Positions 51,175 to 60,081 of a stretch of DNA of 64,000 bases are shown one piece after another; the first letter of the stretch is position 1, and every line of letters starts with the position of its first letter. Location: contig NZ_CP025198.1 in NCBI RefSeq assembly GCF_003325455.1, forward strand, positions 2,294,001 to 2,358,000. The letters run 5' to 3'. Made by a program: the position numbers and the translations under genes. The notes beneath the pieces are model-generated. The model did no database searches. It was not told where the DNA came from and saw only the letters and a program-made list of their open reading frames with translations. Source of the DNA: Acidipropionibacterium virtanenii. Lineage in GTDB: Bacteria; Actinomycetota; Actinomycetes; Propionibacteriales; Propionibacteriaceae.

Positions 51175-52401
51175 TCAGTACGGCACTGTGATGCCCTTGC
51201 CGACCACGGTGATACCGGTCGGAGAGACCGTGAATCCGCGGGCCCTGTCGTGCTCGTGGTCGACCCCGACCTGGGCCCCGTCGGGGACCACGACGTTCTT
51301 GTCCAGGATCGCCCGGTGGACGGTGGCGTTCGAGCCGATGGTGACGTTGTTCATCAGGATCGACTCGTCGACCCGCGCCCAGCGCTCGATGCGCACCCGG
51401 GGCCCCAGCACCGTCCGGTAGATGTCGGTGCCCGAGATGATGCAGCCCGAGGACACCAGCGTGTCGTCGCAGGACCCGCGCATCACGAACTTGGCGCCCG
51501 GGGCCTGCTCCTGGCTGGTCCAGATGGGCCACTCGGTGTTGTACAGGTTGAACTCGGGCTCGACCGAGACGAGGTCCATGTGAGCCTCGTGGTAGGCGTC
51601 GATGGTGCCGACGTCACGCCAGTAGTCGACATCCTTGTCGGTGGAACCGGGAACCACGTTGTCCTTGAAGTCGTAGACCTGGGCGTCCCCGGCCCTGACG
51701 AACCGGGGGATGATGTCCCCGCCCATGTCGTGGCGGGCCTCGGGGTCCTGGGAGTCGTCGAACAGCGCCTGAACCAGGGAGTCCCTGCTGAAGATGTAGT
51801 TGCCCATCGAGGCGAAGGATTCCTCGGGCGAATCCGGCAGGCCGGGCGGGTCCGCCGGCTTCTCGAGGAACTCGTTGATGGCGTGGTCGGCCCCGGCGTC
51901 GATGATGCCGAAGGCCGACGCGTCCTTGCGCGGCACCCGGATCCCGGCGACGGTGCAGCCCTTCCCCGAGTCGATGTGGGACTCGAGCATCTGGCTGACG
52001 TCCATCCGGTAGATGTTGTCGGCCCCGAAGACCACGACATAGTCGGGATCCTCGTCGTTGATGAGGTTCATGGACTGGAAGATGGCGTCGGCACTGCCCT
52101 GGAACCAGCGCGGTCCCAGGCGCTGCTGGGCGGGAACCGGGGTGACGTAGTTGCCGAGCATGGTGCTCATCCGCCAGGCGACCGACACGTGACGGTCGAG
52201 GGAGTGGGACTTGTACTGGGTGAGCACTGCTGTCTTGGTGAGATCGGAGTTCGCCAGATTGCTCAGCACGAAATCGATCAGCCGGTAGGTCCCGCCGAAC
52301 GGTACGGCGGGCTTGGCGCGGTCCATGGTGAGGGGCATGAGGCGCTTGCCCTCACCCCCCGCGAGGACGATGGATAGCACCTTGGGTCGCGTCATTGCCA
52401 T
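51175..52401 (-). CDS. glgC: Glucose-1-phosphate adenylyltransferase
   Basis: A 408-residue enzyme that makes ADP-glucose for glycogen. The nucleotidyltransferase domain has [34 protein letters not shown] and the sugar-binding FLEKP. A left-handed beta-helix domain follows. It starts at ATG 52401, and ATG 52395 (MTRPKV) is equally possible. It is divergent from glgA across ~120 bases, giving a two-gene glycogen locus. Confidence 0.95.
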   Translation of the reverse strand: MAMTRPKVLSIVLAGGEGKRLMPLTMDRAKPAVPFGGTYRLIDFVLSNLANSDLTKTAVLTQYKSHSLDRHVSVAWRMSTMLGNYVTPVPAQQRLGPRWFQGSADAIFQSMNLINDEDPDYVVVFGADNIYRMDVSQMLESHIDSGKGCTVAGIRVPRKDASAFGIIDAGADHAINEFLEKPADPPGLPDSPEESFASMGNYIFSRDSLVQALFDDSQDPEARHDMGGDIIPRFVRAGDAQVYDFKDNVVPGSTDKDVDYWRDVGTIDAYHEAHMDLVSVEPEFNLYNTEWPIWTSQEQAPGAKFVMRGSCDDTLVSSGCIISGTDIYRTVLGPRVRIERWARVDESILMNNVTIGSNATVHRAILDKNVVVPDGAQVGVDHEHDRARGFTVSPTGITVVGKGITVPY

Positions 52402-52520
52402 GCCACGAACCTATGCCCCCCGCGCGCCCCACGACAACAGATCAATGAAAACTGCACGCCGCTGAACCTGATTTCGCATCGGGCACCCCACAACTTACGG
52501 CGATGTGGGAGCATCAGCAC

Positions 52521-53711
52521 ATGCACGTCTCCATCCTGACCCGTGAGTACCCACCGGCCATCTACGGCGGTGCCGGGGTTCATGTCGCTCAGCTCGTCCC
52601 CCAACTGCGCAGGCTCGTCGACGTCGACGTCCAGTGCATGGGAGATCCCCGAGAGGGCGCCACCGCACATGCCGAAGACTTCCCGGCCGGGGCGAATCCG
52701 GCGCTGAGGGTCTTCGGCGCCGACCTCTCGATGACCGCGGCCGTCCCCGAGAACACCGATCTCGTCCATTCCCACACCTGGTACGCCAATCTGGCCGGCC
52801 TGCTGTCGGGGGTCTACCACGACATCCCGCATGTCATCAGTGCCCATTCCCTGGAGCCCGACCGCCCTTGGAAGGCTGAGCAGCTCGGTGGCGGCTACCG
52901 GCTCTCCTCCTGGGCCGAGCGCACTGCGTACGACGCCGCCGACGCCATCATCGCGGTGAGCTCCGGCATGCGCCGGGACGTGCTGGCCGCCTACCCGGAG
53001 CTGGATCCGGACAAGGTCCACGTGGTGCGCAACGGAGTCGACACCGACGAGTTCCACCCGGTCACCGAGACCGAGGTGCCCGAGCAGATCGGAATGGATC
53101 TCGACGCTCCCTCGGTGGTCTTCGTGGGCCGCATCACCCGCCAGAAGGGCCTGATCCATCTGGTGCGCGCCGCGGCCGATCTGGACCCCGACACGCAGCT
53201 CATCCTTCTGGCCGGCGCCCCCGACACCCCGGAGATCGCCGCCGAGTTCCATGAGGCCTTCGAGAAGGTGCAGAAGTCGCGCCGGGCCCCGGTCATCTGG
53301 ATTCAGGAGATGCTGCCCCGCGCCTCCGTCCGCCAGGTGCTGTCGGCCGCCACCGTCTTCGCCTGCCCCTCGGTCTACGAGCCGCTGGGCATCGTCAACC
53401 TCGAGGCGATGGCCTGCGCCAAGCCCGTGGTGGCCTCGGAGGTCGGCGGAATTCCGGAGGTCGTCGTGGATGGGGAGACCGGCTACCTGGTCCCCGGGGT
53501 CCCCACCGACACCTCGACCCCTGAGGAGATCGCCGAGTTCGAGCATCTCTTCGCGACCCGGCTCAATGAGCTGACCTCCGATCCGCAGAAGGCTGCGCAG
53601 TTCGGTGCCGCGGGCCGTCAGCGCTGCATCGACAAGTTCGACTGGGCACGGATCGCCGAGCAGACCGTCGACGTCTACAAGGCCGCGATCAGTCGGCACA
53701 GTTCTAGATAA
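52521..53711 (+). CDS. glgA: Glycogen synthase, actinobacterial GT4 type
   Basis: A 396-residue GT-B enzyme with LTREYPPAIYGGAGVHV at the N-terminus, HSHTWYANLAGLL, VGRITRQKGLIHLV and SVYEPLGIVNLEAMACAKPVV with the EX7E pair. This is the short actinobacterial glycogen synthase related to GlgM, not the ~480-residue GT5 enzyme. Products may be glycogen or maltose-1-phosphate. ATG 52521 has GGGAG ten bases upstream. A long hairpin follows 68 bases after the stop. Confidence 0.92.
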   Translation: MHVSILTREYPPAIYGGAGVHVAQLVPQLRRLVDVDVQCMGDPREGATAHAEDFPAGANPALRVFGADLSMTAAVPENTDLVHSHTWYANLAGLLSGVYHDIPHVISAHSLEPDRPWKAEQLGGGYRLSSWAERTAYDAADAIIAVSSGMRRDVLAAYPELDPDKVHVVRNGVDTDEFHPVTETEVPEQIGMDLDAPSVVFVGRITRQKGLIHLVRAAADLDPDTQLILLAGAPDTPEIAAEFHEAFEKVQKSRRAPVIWIQEMLPRASVRQVLSAATVFACPSVYEPLGIVNLEAMACAKPVVASEVGGIPEVVVDGETGYLVPGVPTDTSTPEEIAEFEHLFATRLNELTSDPQKAAQFGAAGRQRCIDKFDWARIAEQTVDVYKAAISRHSSR

Positions 53712-53779
53712 AGGAGGAGACGACTCCTCCACGTCGCTGCGCTCCTGCCTCCTCGAACGGGTCAGGTCCGAACGACAAT

Positions 53780-53819
53780 GATGTGGGCCCCGGTCACCAT
53801 GGTGACCGGGGCCCACATC
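53780..53819. terminator. 19-bp perfect hairpin, bidirectional terminator
   Basis: Arms at 53780-53798 and 53801-53819 are exact complements with only AT between them, so in practice a four-base loop would form. It separates glgA from the convergent DUF3117 gene, whose stop is 15 bases away, and can stop transcripts from both. Confidence 0.8.
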
Positions 53820-53833
53820 CATTCAGACGACTC

Positions 53834-54001
53834 TCAACCAACAGTCTCCCGGAGGCAGTTGAGGAGGGCGGTCGCCTCCTCGGCATTCAGCTCCACGACC
53901 AGGCGACCACCGCCGTCAACAGGAACGCGCATCACGATGCCGCGCCCCTCCTTCGTGACCTCCATAGGACCGTCGCCGGTACGTGGCTTCATAGCTGCCA
54001 T
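53834..54001 (-). CDS. DUF3117 small protein
   Basis: A 55-residue protein beginning MAAMKPRTGDGPMEVTKEGR and ending TALLNCLRETVG. This is the DUF3117 family, one of the most conserved small actinobacterial proteins, of unknown function. It is very close to the family consensus over its whole length. ATG 54010 would add MSD, but the usual start is MAAMKPR. An AGGATGAG-type ribosome-binding site precedes both. Confidence 0.92.
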   Translation of the reverse strand: MAAMKPRTGDGPMEVTKEGRGIVMRVPVDGGGRLVVELNAEEATALLNCLRETVG

Positions 54002-54093
54002 GTCACTCATCCTCGCTCACTGGGCAGTGGTATCACCCCTATTATTCCGTATCCGGCCGGATACGGGGCGCGCGGGACCACCGTCGCGTGTGT

Positions 54094-54411
54094 TCAGGTC
54101 GTCATCCCGGGATCCTGCGAGGGCTCCTCCGACGCTGTGGTCGGCTCCTCCTCCGCCCTGCCCGATGCCTGCCCGAGCTGTCCGGCCAGCCGCTCCAGCA
54201 GCGAGTCCACCTGCGCCATCGAGTATCCCCTGGCGACCACCGCGAAGCTGGCGCCGCGCAGATCCTCGGGTCCGAGCGGTCCCGGTGGCAGGTCCGGGGC
54301 GGGACGGTCGTCGACGACCGGCGGCACCGCCCCGAAACGCCCGGACGCCGCCATGACGGCCGCCCCGATGATGACGATGACGACGGCGCTGAGCACCCAG
54401 ACCATCAGCAT
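54094..54411 (-). CDS. Membrane-anchored DivIVA-domain protein
   Basis: A 105-residue protein with an N-terminal membrane helix (VLSAVVIVIIGAAVMAAS), a Pro-rich linker and a short DivIVA-like segment (LRGASFAVVARGYSMAQVDS, LLERLAGQLG). The GY.M..VD motif is the membrane-curvature/coiled-coil start of DivIVA/GpsB proteins, involved in polar growth and division in actinobacteria. It overlaps the preceding 54-residue gene by seven bases. Confidence 0.75.
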   Translation of the reverse strand: MLMVWVLSAVVIVIIGAAVMAASGRFGAVPPVVDDRPAPDLPPGPLGPEDLRGASFAVVARGYSMAQVDSLLERLAGQLGQASGRAEEEPTTASEEPSQDPGMTT

Positions 54412-54569
54412 GAACCTCCTGTGACGTGAGCGACGATCTGCGTCAGATCGGCGCTGGTGATGAACAAGGACAGATCCTCGGCATTGACGTACCCGGCCTC
54501 GATGGCGCCCTGCACCCGCACGTCATCGGAGTCCGGGCGGTCCCAGTCGCTGGCGAAATCCAGGCTCAT
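54405..54569 (-). CDS. 54-residue protein between dapE and the DivIVA-domain gene
   Basis: A short acidic protein (MSLDFASDWDRPDSDDVRVQ, then GAIEAGYVNAEDLSLFITSA) with no recognised family. GGGGAG stands five bases before the ATG, and the ATG overlaps the dapE stop (ATGA). Its end overlaps the DivIVA-domain gene. The perfect coupling on both sides argues that it is a real gene. Confidence 0.65.
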   Translation of the reverse strand: MSLDFASDWDRPDSDDVRVQGAIEAGYVNAEDLSLFITSADLTQIVAHVTGGSC

Positions 54570-55651
54570 GCGCTCTCCCCGCTCAGCCAACCGCCCAGCG
54601 CGTCGCGGCACTCGTCGAGGGATGCCAGCCGGCAGCACTCGTCGGCCTTGTGGGCGCACAGCGGGTCACCGGGGCCGAAGTTCAGGGCCGGCGTCCCCAG
54701 CTCGGAGAAGCGCGCCACATCGGTCCAGCCGTACTTGGGCCGCGGTTCTGTGCCGACTCGCGCCACGAAGGACTGTGCCAGCGGCCGATCCAGGCCCGGC
54801 CGCGCCGGGGAGGAGAGATCCAGTACCTCCATCTCCCATCCGTCGAAGAGCCGGCGCATCGCCTCCTGAGCCTGCGCCGCGCTCTTGTCGGGCGCATACC
54901 GGTAGTTGATCTGGATGGTCGCCTCGGGGGGGATGACGTTTCCGGCCAGACCCGCGGAGACCATCGTCGCGTTGAGGCCCTCATGGTAGGTGAGGCCGTC
55001 GACCTCGACCAGCGGATCACGGTCCTGCCATCGTCGCAGGATCTCCAGGATCGGGGCGAGGTCGTGAATGGCATTGTGGCCGGTCCACGACCGTGCCGAG
55101 TGGGCCGCCGCCCCGGGCACGGTGAGGGTGAATCTCATCGTTCCCTGGCAGCCCCCCTCCACGACGCCGTCGGTCGGTTCCATGAGAATCGCCAGGTCGG
55201 CGTCCAGCAGATCGGGCCGCTCGGAAGCGATCCGCCCGAGGCCGTTATAGCGGGCCGCGATCTCCTCGCAGTCGTAGAACACCCAGGTGACGTCCTTGGC
55301 GGGGCGCTCCAGCTGGGCCGCCAGGGCCAGAGCCACCGCCACCCCGCCCTTCATGTCGCAGGATCCCCGCCCGACCAGGTACTCCCCGTCCTCGCGCACT
55401 TCGCGGACACTCGGCAGGTTGTCCGCCACCGGAACGGTGTCCAGATGACCGGCCACCAGTACCCGATCCGGGCGGCCCAGCCGGGTCCTGGCGACCACGT
55501 TGTTCCCGATCCGCACGGTCTCCAGATGCGGGAGGCCGCCCAGTGCCGACTCGACCAGTCCCGCGAGGGCCTCCTCCTGGCCGCTCACCGACTCGCAGTC
55601 GACGATCCGGGCGAACAGTGCGTGCAGGTCGGTGAGCGGGTCGAGCATCAT
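54566..55651 (-). CDS. dapE: Succinyl-diaminopimelate desuccinylase
   Basis: A 361-residue M20 metallopeptidase-family enzyme that frees LL-diaminopimelate. Metal and catalytic motifs are VLVAGHLDTVPVA (His, Asp), GRGSCDMKGG (Asp), YDCEEIAARYNG (Glu-Glu), MEPTD and, near the end, a His in CAHKADE. ATG 55651 is leaderless, with TAGGGT at 55664-55659 and seven bases between. It is divergent from dapD. Confidence 0.93.
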   Translation of the reverse strand: MMLDPLTDLHALFARIVDCESVSGQEEALAGLVESALGGLPHLETVRIGNNVVARTRLGRPDRVLVAGHLDTVPVADNLPSVREVREDGEYLVGRGSCDMKGGVAVALALAAQLERPAKDVTWVFYDCEEIAARYNGLGRIASERPDLLDADLAILMEPTDGVVEGGCQGTMRFTLTVPGAAAHSARSWTGHNAIHDLAPILEILRRWQDRDPLVEVDGLTYHEGLNATMVSAGLAGNVIPPEATIQINYRYAPDKSAAQAQEAMRRLFDGWEMEVLDLSSPARPGLDRPLAQSFVARVGTEPRPKYGWTDVARFSELGTPALNFGPGDPLCAHKADECCRLASLDECRDALGGWLSGESA

Positions 55652-55716
55652 GGGTGCCACCCTAACCGGCTCGCGTGGACCCGGGCCGTTCGAGTGACGC
55701 CCGCTAGACTCGCGGC
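55652..55716. promoter_or_regulatory. Divergent leaderless promoters, dapE / dapD
   Basis: Within 65 bases, TAGGGT (55664-55659, minus) precedes the dapE ATG by seven bases and TAGACT (55705-55710, plus) precedes the dapD ATG by six bases. Both genes should give leaderless transcripts, from promoters about 40 bp apart, which allows joint control of two steps of one pathway. Confidence 0.65.
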
Positions 55717-56673
55717 ATGACGAGCACCACCGACACCCCCTCTCCCGATCGCACCGCATGGGGGTGGGGTCTGGCCACTGTCCATGACTCGGGCGACGTC
55801 CTGGACACCTGGTTCCCCGCACCTGCGCTCGGGGATCCGGACGCCACCGATGCGCCCGCCGAACTGGTCAAGGCCGCCGAGACCGGGCTGGACAGCATCC
55901 GGCAGGTCCATCATGAGGTGGTGCGCACCGTTGTCGATCTGGATGCGGCTCCCTCCGGCGTCAGCGACGGCTACCTGCGCCTGCACGTGCTTTCCCACCG
56001 CCTGGCCCGGCCCCGCACCGTCAATCTGGACGGCATTTTCGCCGTCCTGCCCAACAACGTGTGGACCACCCACGGGCCCTGCCGGGTCGAGGACTTCGCC
56101 GAGGTGGAGCTGGCGGCACGGGCGACCGGTACCCGGATGACGGTGCTGCTCATCGACAAGTTCCCCCGGATGGTCGACTTCGTCGTCCCCTCGGGGGTGA
56201 GGATCGGCAATGCCGACCGTATCCGGTTGGGTGCCCACCTGGCCGAGGGCACCACCGTCATGCACGAGGGCTTCGTCAACTACAACGCGGGAACCTTGGG
56301 CGCCTCCATGGTGGAGGGCCGGATCTCCCAGGGGGTGATCGTCGGCGACGGCTCGGACGTCGGCGGCGGCGCCTCGATCATGGGCACGCTGTCGGGCGGC
56401 GGCAAGGAGCAGGTCACCATCGGGAGAGGGTGCCTGCTGGGGGCGGAGTCCGGGCTGGGAATCTCCCTGGGCGACAACTGCGTCGTGGAGGCCGGCCTCT
56501 ACATCACCGCCGGCACCAAGGTGACCCTGCGCGGGGGCGACGTCGTCAAGGCCAGCGAGCTCTCAGGCCATGACAACGTCCTGTTCATCCGCGACTCCAC
56601 CACCGGAGTGGTGAAAGCCCTTGGCCGCAGTGGATCGAGGGTGGAGCTCAACTCGGCCCTGCACCGGAACTGA
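55717..56673 (+). CDS. dapD: Tetrahydrodipicolinate N-succinyltransferase
   Basis: A 318-residue actinobacterial DapD that succinylates tetrahydrodipicolinate. The N-terminal domain (~1-140) leads to a left-handed beta-helix of hexapeptide repeats ([53 protein letters not shown]). The family glycine-rich region [14 protein letters not shown] is present. Together with dapA, dapC and dapE this shows that diaminopimelate is made by the succinylase branch. Confidence 0.95.
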   Translation: MTSTTDTPSPDRTAWGWGLATVHDSGDVLDTWFPAPALGDPDATDAPAELVKAAETGLDSIRQVHHEVVRTVVDLDAAPSGVSDGYLRLHVLSHRLARPRTVNLDGIFAVLPNNVWTTHGPCRVEDFAEVELAARATGTRMTVLLIDKFPRMVDFVVPSGVRIGNADRIRLGAHLAEGTTVMHEGFVNYNAGTLGASMVEGRISQGVIVGDGSDVGGGASIMGTLSGGGKEQVTIGRGCLLGAESGLGISLGDNCVVEAGLYITAGTKVTLRGGDVVKASELSGHDNVLFIRDSTTGVVKALGRSGSRVELNSALHRN

Positions 56674-56678
56674 TCAGC

Positions 56679-57590
56679 ATGGCGAGGCGATCCCGTCCGC
56701 GTCACGCCCAGCGCAACCCGCACCGCTGGGTCGCCTCGCTGGCCGCCTTCCTGGTGGCCGTGCTCCTGCTCGGTGCGCTGGGATACGGGGGATGGAAAGT
56801 GTGGAAGTCCGTGGACCCGTTCAGCACACCGGTGGACGAGGGCTGCCAGGTGACCATCAGCGGACAGAGCTACACCCTCGATCTGGAGCAGTCGGGGAAT
56901 GCGGCCCTCATCACCGCGGAGTCGATCAGGCGGGGCCTGTCGCCCCGGGCGGCCTCCATCGCCCTGGCCACCGCCATGCAGGAATCGGGCCTGCGCAATA
57001 TCGACTACGGCGACCGCGACTCGGTGGGGCTGTTCCAGCAGCGCCCCTCCCAGGGATGGGGCACCAGGGCGCAGATCCTCGACCCCTGGTACTCCGCCGG
57101 GAAGTTCTACGACGAGCTGGTGAAGGTGGACAACTGGCAGACCGAGGACATCAACGACGTCGCCCAGTCGATTCAGAAGTCCGGCGTGCCCGACGGCTAC
57201 CGCAAGCACATCGACGCCGCCAAGGCATGGGCCAGTGCCCTGTCGGGCAGTTCTCCACAGTCCCTGAGCTGCGTCAACCGCTCCACCACCAGGGGCAGCT
57301 CCACCGCGCTGGCACAGACCGCGACGAAGGGCCTGGCGGGGAAGGCGACGATCAGCACCTCGACCTCCGCCGTGAGGGTCCAGGCCACCTCGAACCGGAC
57401 GGTGTGGGCGGCGGTGGCCATCACCATGGCCAGCAACGACTCGGCGCCCATCTCGGCCGCCGGCGTCGGCACCGCGAGCTGGAACCTCGACACCAAGAAG
57501 TACGCGTCCTGGTCCGGAGTCACAGGTCCTTCGTCAAGTCCGTCGGGGACCGGCACAGCAACGACGGGTAGCGTCACACTCATCCAGTAG
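56679..57590 (+). CDS. Membrane-anchored lytic transglycosylase-like protein
   Basis: A 303-residue protein. An N-terminal membrane helix (~18-40) anchors an extracellular domain of lysozyme-like type with ALATAMQESGLRNIDYGDRD, SVGLFQQRP and LDPWYSAGKFYDEL. Glu102 is the candidate catalytic residue. The remaining ~100 residues are Ser/Thr-rich and probably sit in the cell wall. It starts five bases after dapD, so they may be co-transcribed, linking wall-precursor synthesis and wall remodelling. Enzymatic activity is inferred. Confidence 0.72.
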   Translation: MARRSRPRHAQRNPHRWVASLAAFLVAVLLLGALGYGGWKVWKSVDPFSTPVDEGCQVTISGQSYTLDLEQSGNAALITAESIRRGLSPRAASIALATAMQESGLRNIDYGDRDSVGLFQQRPSQGWGTRAQILDPWYSAGKFYDELVKVDNWQTEDINDVAQSIQKSGVPDGYRKHIDAAKAWASALSGSSPQSLSCVNRSTTRGSSTALAQTATKGLAGKATISTSTSAVRVQATSNRTVWAAVAITMASNDSAPISAAGVGTASWNLDTKKYASWSGVTGPSSSPSGTGTATTGSVTLIQ

Positions 57591-57635
57591 GGGGTGGGAC
57601 CCCGGCATCCGGGGTTCCCGGGAGTCGGAGGTCTC

Positions 57636-58493
57636 ATGGTGGCTGGTCGGCGGACGATGCGCGCTCTGGCGGCAGCCCTGGTCGGCTGCCTCTCCTCGGC
57701 GATTCTGCTGGGCGGCTGCGCCGGTGCAGGCTCCCCGGCAACGGCCTCGAGTCCGGCGGACCCGTCGAGTCCCTCCTCCAGTCCGTCCCCCACCCCGGTG
57801 GACGCCGCCGACCTCACCGCCCTGACCCGTGAGGTTCCTACCTCCATGCAGATCGTCGTCTCCGCCCAGGGGAGCAACCTGATCACAGCCGGATCGATCC
57901 GCACCCCGACAGCGTGGTCCACCCTCAAGGTCCCCATCGCCATCGCCGCCCTGAGCAGGGGCACCGCCGACACCGACGACGTCAAGGAGGCCATCACAGT
58001 CTCCGACAACGACGCCGCAATCCGGCTGTGGAACAGCCTGGGTGCCGGAGAGAGGGCCGCCGACACCGTGCAGGCCGTGCTCAGCGCCCACGGCGACAAG
58101 GACACCACCGTGCTTCCCGACCGGGTGGATCCCGACGAACCGTTCGGCATGACACGCTGGCAGGCCGACGACCAGGCTCGTTTCATGGAGTGGCTGGCCT
58201 GCACAGACGACTCCTCGGCGAGGACGGTGCGCTCCTACATGGGGCAGATCGACTCCTCGCAGCAGTTCGGCCTGTCGAGCATCCACCCGTCGATGGTCAA
58301 GGCCGGCTGGGGAGATGAGGACTCCGGTCAGTACACCGTCCGCCAGATGGCGGTCCTCCCCCACGACGACGGCTACTCAGTGGTGACCTTCATCGCCCAG
58401 GGCGATTCCGAGTCGTCGGTCGACCGCACCGTGGACGCAGTCGGCACATGGATCTCGGCGCACTCCTCCCAGCTGCCCCTGAGACACTGCTGA
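57636..58493 (+). CDS. Class A beta-lactamase-like serine hydrolase, lipoprotein
   Basis: A 285-residue lipoprotein. The signal peptide ends LLGGC with lipidated Cys28, followed by a Ser/Pro linker. The catalytic SXXK is Ser95-TL-Lys98, the SDN motif is at 123-125, and KAGWG takes the place of KTG. The Glu of the omega loop of true beta-lactamases is not evident, so a role in wall binding or peptide hydrolysis is more likely than drug resistance. GGAGG is five bases before ATG 57636. Confidence 0.8.
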   Translation: MVAGRRTMRALAAALVGCLSSAILLGGCAGAGSPATASSPADPSSPSSSPSPTPVDAADLTALTREVPTSMQIVVSAQGSNLITAGSIRTPTAWSTLKVPIAIAALSRGTADTDDVKEAITVSDNDAAIRLWNSLGAGERAADTVQAVLSAHGDKDTTVLPDRVDPDEPFGMTRWQADDQARFMEWLACTDDSSARTVRSYMGQIDSSQQFGLSSIHPSMVKAGWGDEDSGQYTVRQMAVLPHDDGYSVVTFIAQGDSESSVDRTVDAVGTWISAHSSQLPLRHC

Positions 58494-58521
58494 CGCTGCT
58501 CGGAGGACTGGAGTCCGCCGC

Positions 58522-59643
58522 TCAGCCAGTGGCGTCGAGACGGTCGGCGGCCACCCGGATCCGCTCGTCGGAGGCCGTCAGTCCGATGCGCACGTGCTCG
58601 CTGGAACCGGTGACGTAGAAGTCCCCCGGTGAGCACAGGATGCCGAGTTCGGCCAGCGCATCAAGAGTCACGCGACAGTCCTCGCCGCGAGTGGCCCACA
58701 GATAGAGGGATCCCTCGGAGTGATCGATCCGGAATCCGGCGCGCTCCAGGGCGGGTTTGAGCACCCGGCGCCGATTCAGGTAGCGGTCGCGCTGCTCGGC
58801 GACATGGGAGGGATCCTCCAGCGCCACCCGCATCGCCTCGGCCACTGGGGCCGGGAGCATCATGCCGGAGTGCTTGCGCACCGTCAGCAGCTCGGAGGCG
58901 ATCAGGGGGTCGCCGACCACGAACCCGGCCCGGTAGCCGGCCATATTCGAGCGCTTCGACATCGACAGGCAGGCCAGCAGCCCGGTGACGTCACCGTCGC
59001 ACACCCGGGTGTCCAGCACTGAGACCGGCTCGGCGTCCCAGCCGAACTCCCCGTAGCACTCGTCGGAGGCCAGTACGGCTCCGCAGCGACGGGCGAAATC
59101 AACCCATTCGCGCATCTGCGACACCGAGAGGATCCTCCCGGTCGGATTGGCCGGCGAGTTGATCCAGATGAGGCTCGGCACCTCCTCCACGTCCGCAGGG
59201 CTGTCAGCCTCCTGGATCCTGGCACCAGCCAGCAACGCGCCCACCCGGTAGGTCGGATATGCGCACGCGGGGATGACGACCAGGCAATCGGGGCCGAGCC
59301 CGAGCTGGGTCGGCAACCAGGCGACCAGTTCCTTGGACCCGATCACCGGCAGCACCGAACGCTCATCGAGTTCCGGTGCGCCCCAGCGCGCGGACATGTG
59401 GTCGAGGATCGCTCGTCGCAGCTCCGGAGTGCCCCACACCTGCGGGTATCCGTGGGCGTTCGAGGCGTCCGACAGGGCGCGCCTCACGATGTCGGGAGTC
59501 GGGTCGACAGGCGTACCCACTGACAGATCGACCAATCCGTCGGGGTGGGCGGCCGCCCGCCTCTTGGCCGGTTCGATGGTGTCCCAGGGAAAGGCCGGCA
59601 GGGTCGCCGAGACGACCCTGCGACCACCGCCGACAGGATTCAC
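58522..59643 (-). CDS. dapC: Succinyldiaminopimelate transaminase, DapC type
   Basis: A 373-residue class I aminotransferase. Landmarks are VDLSVGTPVDPTPD, GTPELRRAILDHM, INSPANPTG, SDECYGEFGW, the PLP lysine in SMSKRSNMAGYR, and HVRIGLTASDERI. The actinobacterial DapC group is always beside fdxA, as here. The start overlaps the fdxA stop region. GTG 59643 has GGGGGAG just upstream, and GTG 59649, overlapping the stop (GTGA), is the alternative. Confidence 0.9.
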   Translation of the reverse strand: MNPVGGGRRVVSATLPAFPWDTIEPAKRRAAAHPDGLVDLSVGTPVDPTPDIVRRALSDASNAHGYPQVWGTPELRRAILDHMSARWGAPELDERSVLPVIGSKELVAWLPTQLGLGPDCLVVIPACAYPTYRVGALLAGARIQEADSPADVEEVPSLIWINSPANPTGRILSVSQMREWVDFARRCGAVLASDECYGEFGWDAEPVSVLDTRVCDGDVTGLLACLSMSKRSNMAGYRAGFVVGDPLIASELLTVRKHSGMMLPAPVAEAMRVALEDPSHVAEQRDRYLNRRRVLKPALERAGFRIDHSEGSLYLWATRGEDCRVTLDALAELGILCSPGDFYVTGSSEHVRIGLTASDERIRVAADRLDATG

Positions 59644-59645
59644 GC

Positions 59646-59966
59646 TCACTCCCCCTGAGGAGGCAGTGCCGCGACCTTCGGGTGGTCCTTGGCGACCGGC
59701 CCCAGGCGGGCGGCGCCACCGGGGGAACCCAGATCGTCGAAGAACTCGGTGTTGATCTGGAGGAAGCCGGCCTGATCGTCTGGCAGGTCGTCCTCGTAGT
59801 AGATGGCCTCCACCGGGCAGACGGGTTCGCACGCGCCGCAGTCCACGCACTCCTCGGGATGGATGTAGAGGCTGCGCTCGCCCTCGTAGATGCAGTCGAC
59901 GGGGCATTCCTCGACGCACGCACGATCCTTGACGTCCACGCAGGGCAGACCGATGACGTATGTCAC
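59646..59966 (-). CDS. fdxA: Ferredoxin FdxA (3Fe-4S/4Fe-4S)
   Basis: A 106-residue seven-iron ferredoxin. Cys pattern: PCVDVKDRACVEECPVDC in the first motif and CVDCGACEPVCPVEA in the second, followed by the ~40-residue C-terminal extension typical of actinobacterial FdxA. GTG 59966 follows AAGGAGA, so the 16 extra residues upstream are excluded. It is translated with dapC by overlap. Confidence 0.95.
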   Translation of the reverse strand: MTYVIGLPCVDVKDRACVEECPVDCIYEGERSLYIHPEECVDCGACEPVCPVEAIYYEDDLPDDQAGFLQINTEFFDDLGSPGGAARLGPVAKDHPKVAALPPQGE

Positions 59967-60081
59967 GTCGCTCTCCTTGAGTATCCGGTGGCCCCCCTCA
60001 GGGGCCTTGCTCAATTCACTCTATCTCCCGGCACTACACACTGTCGTGGGCGTCCATCGGCGCCGAGGCCGGCGGAGCACG

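Noticed and set aside
57636-58493. Acquired class A beta-lactamase
   Set aside because: SXXK and SDN are present but KTG is replaced by KAG and the omega-loop Glu is not evident. Composition matches the neighbours.
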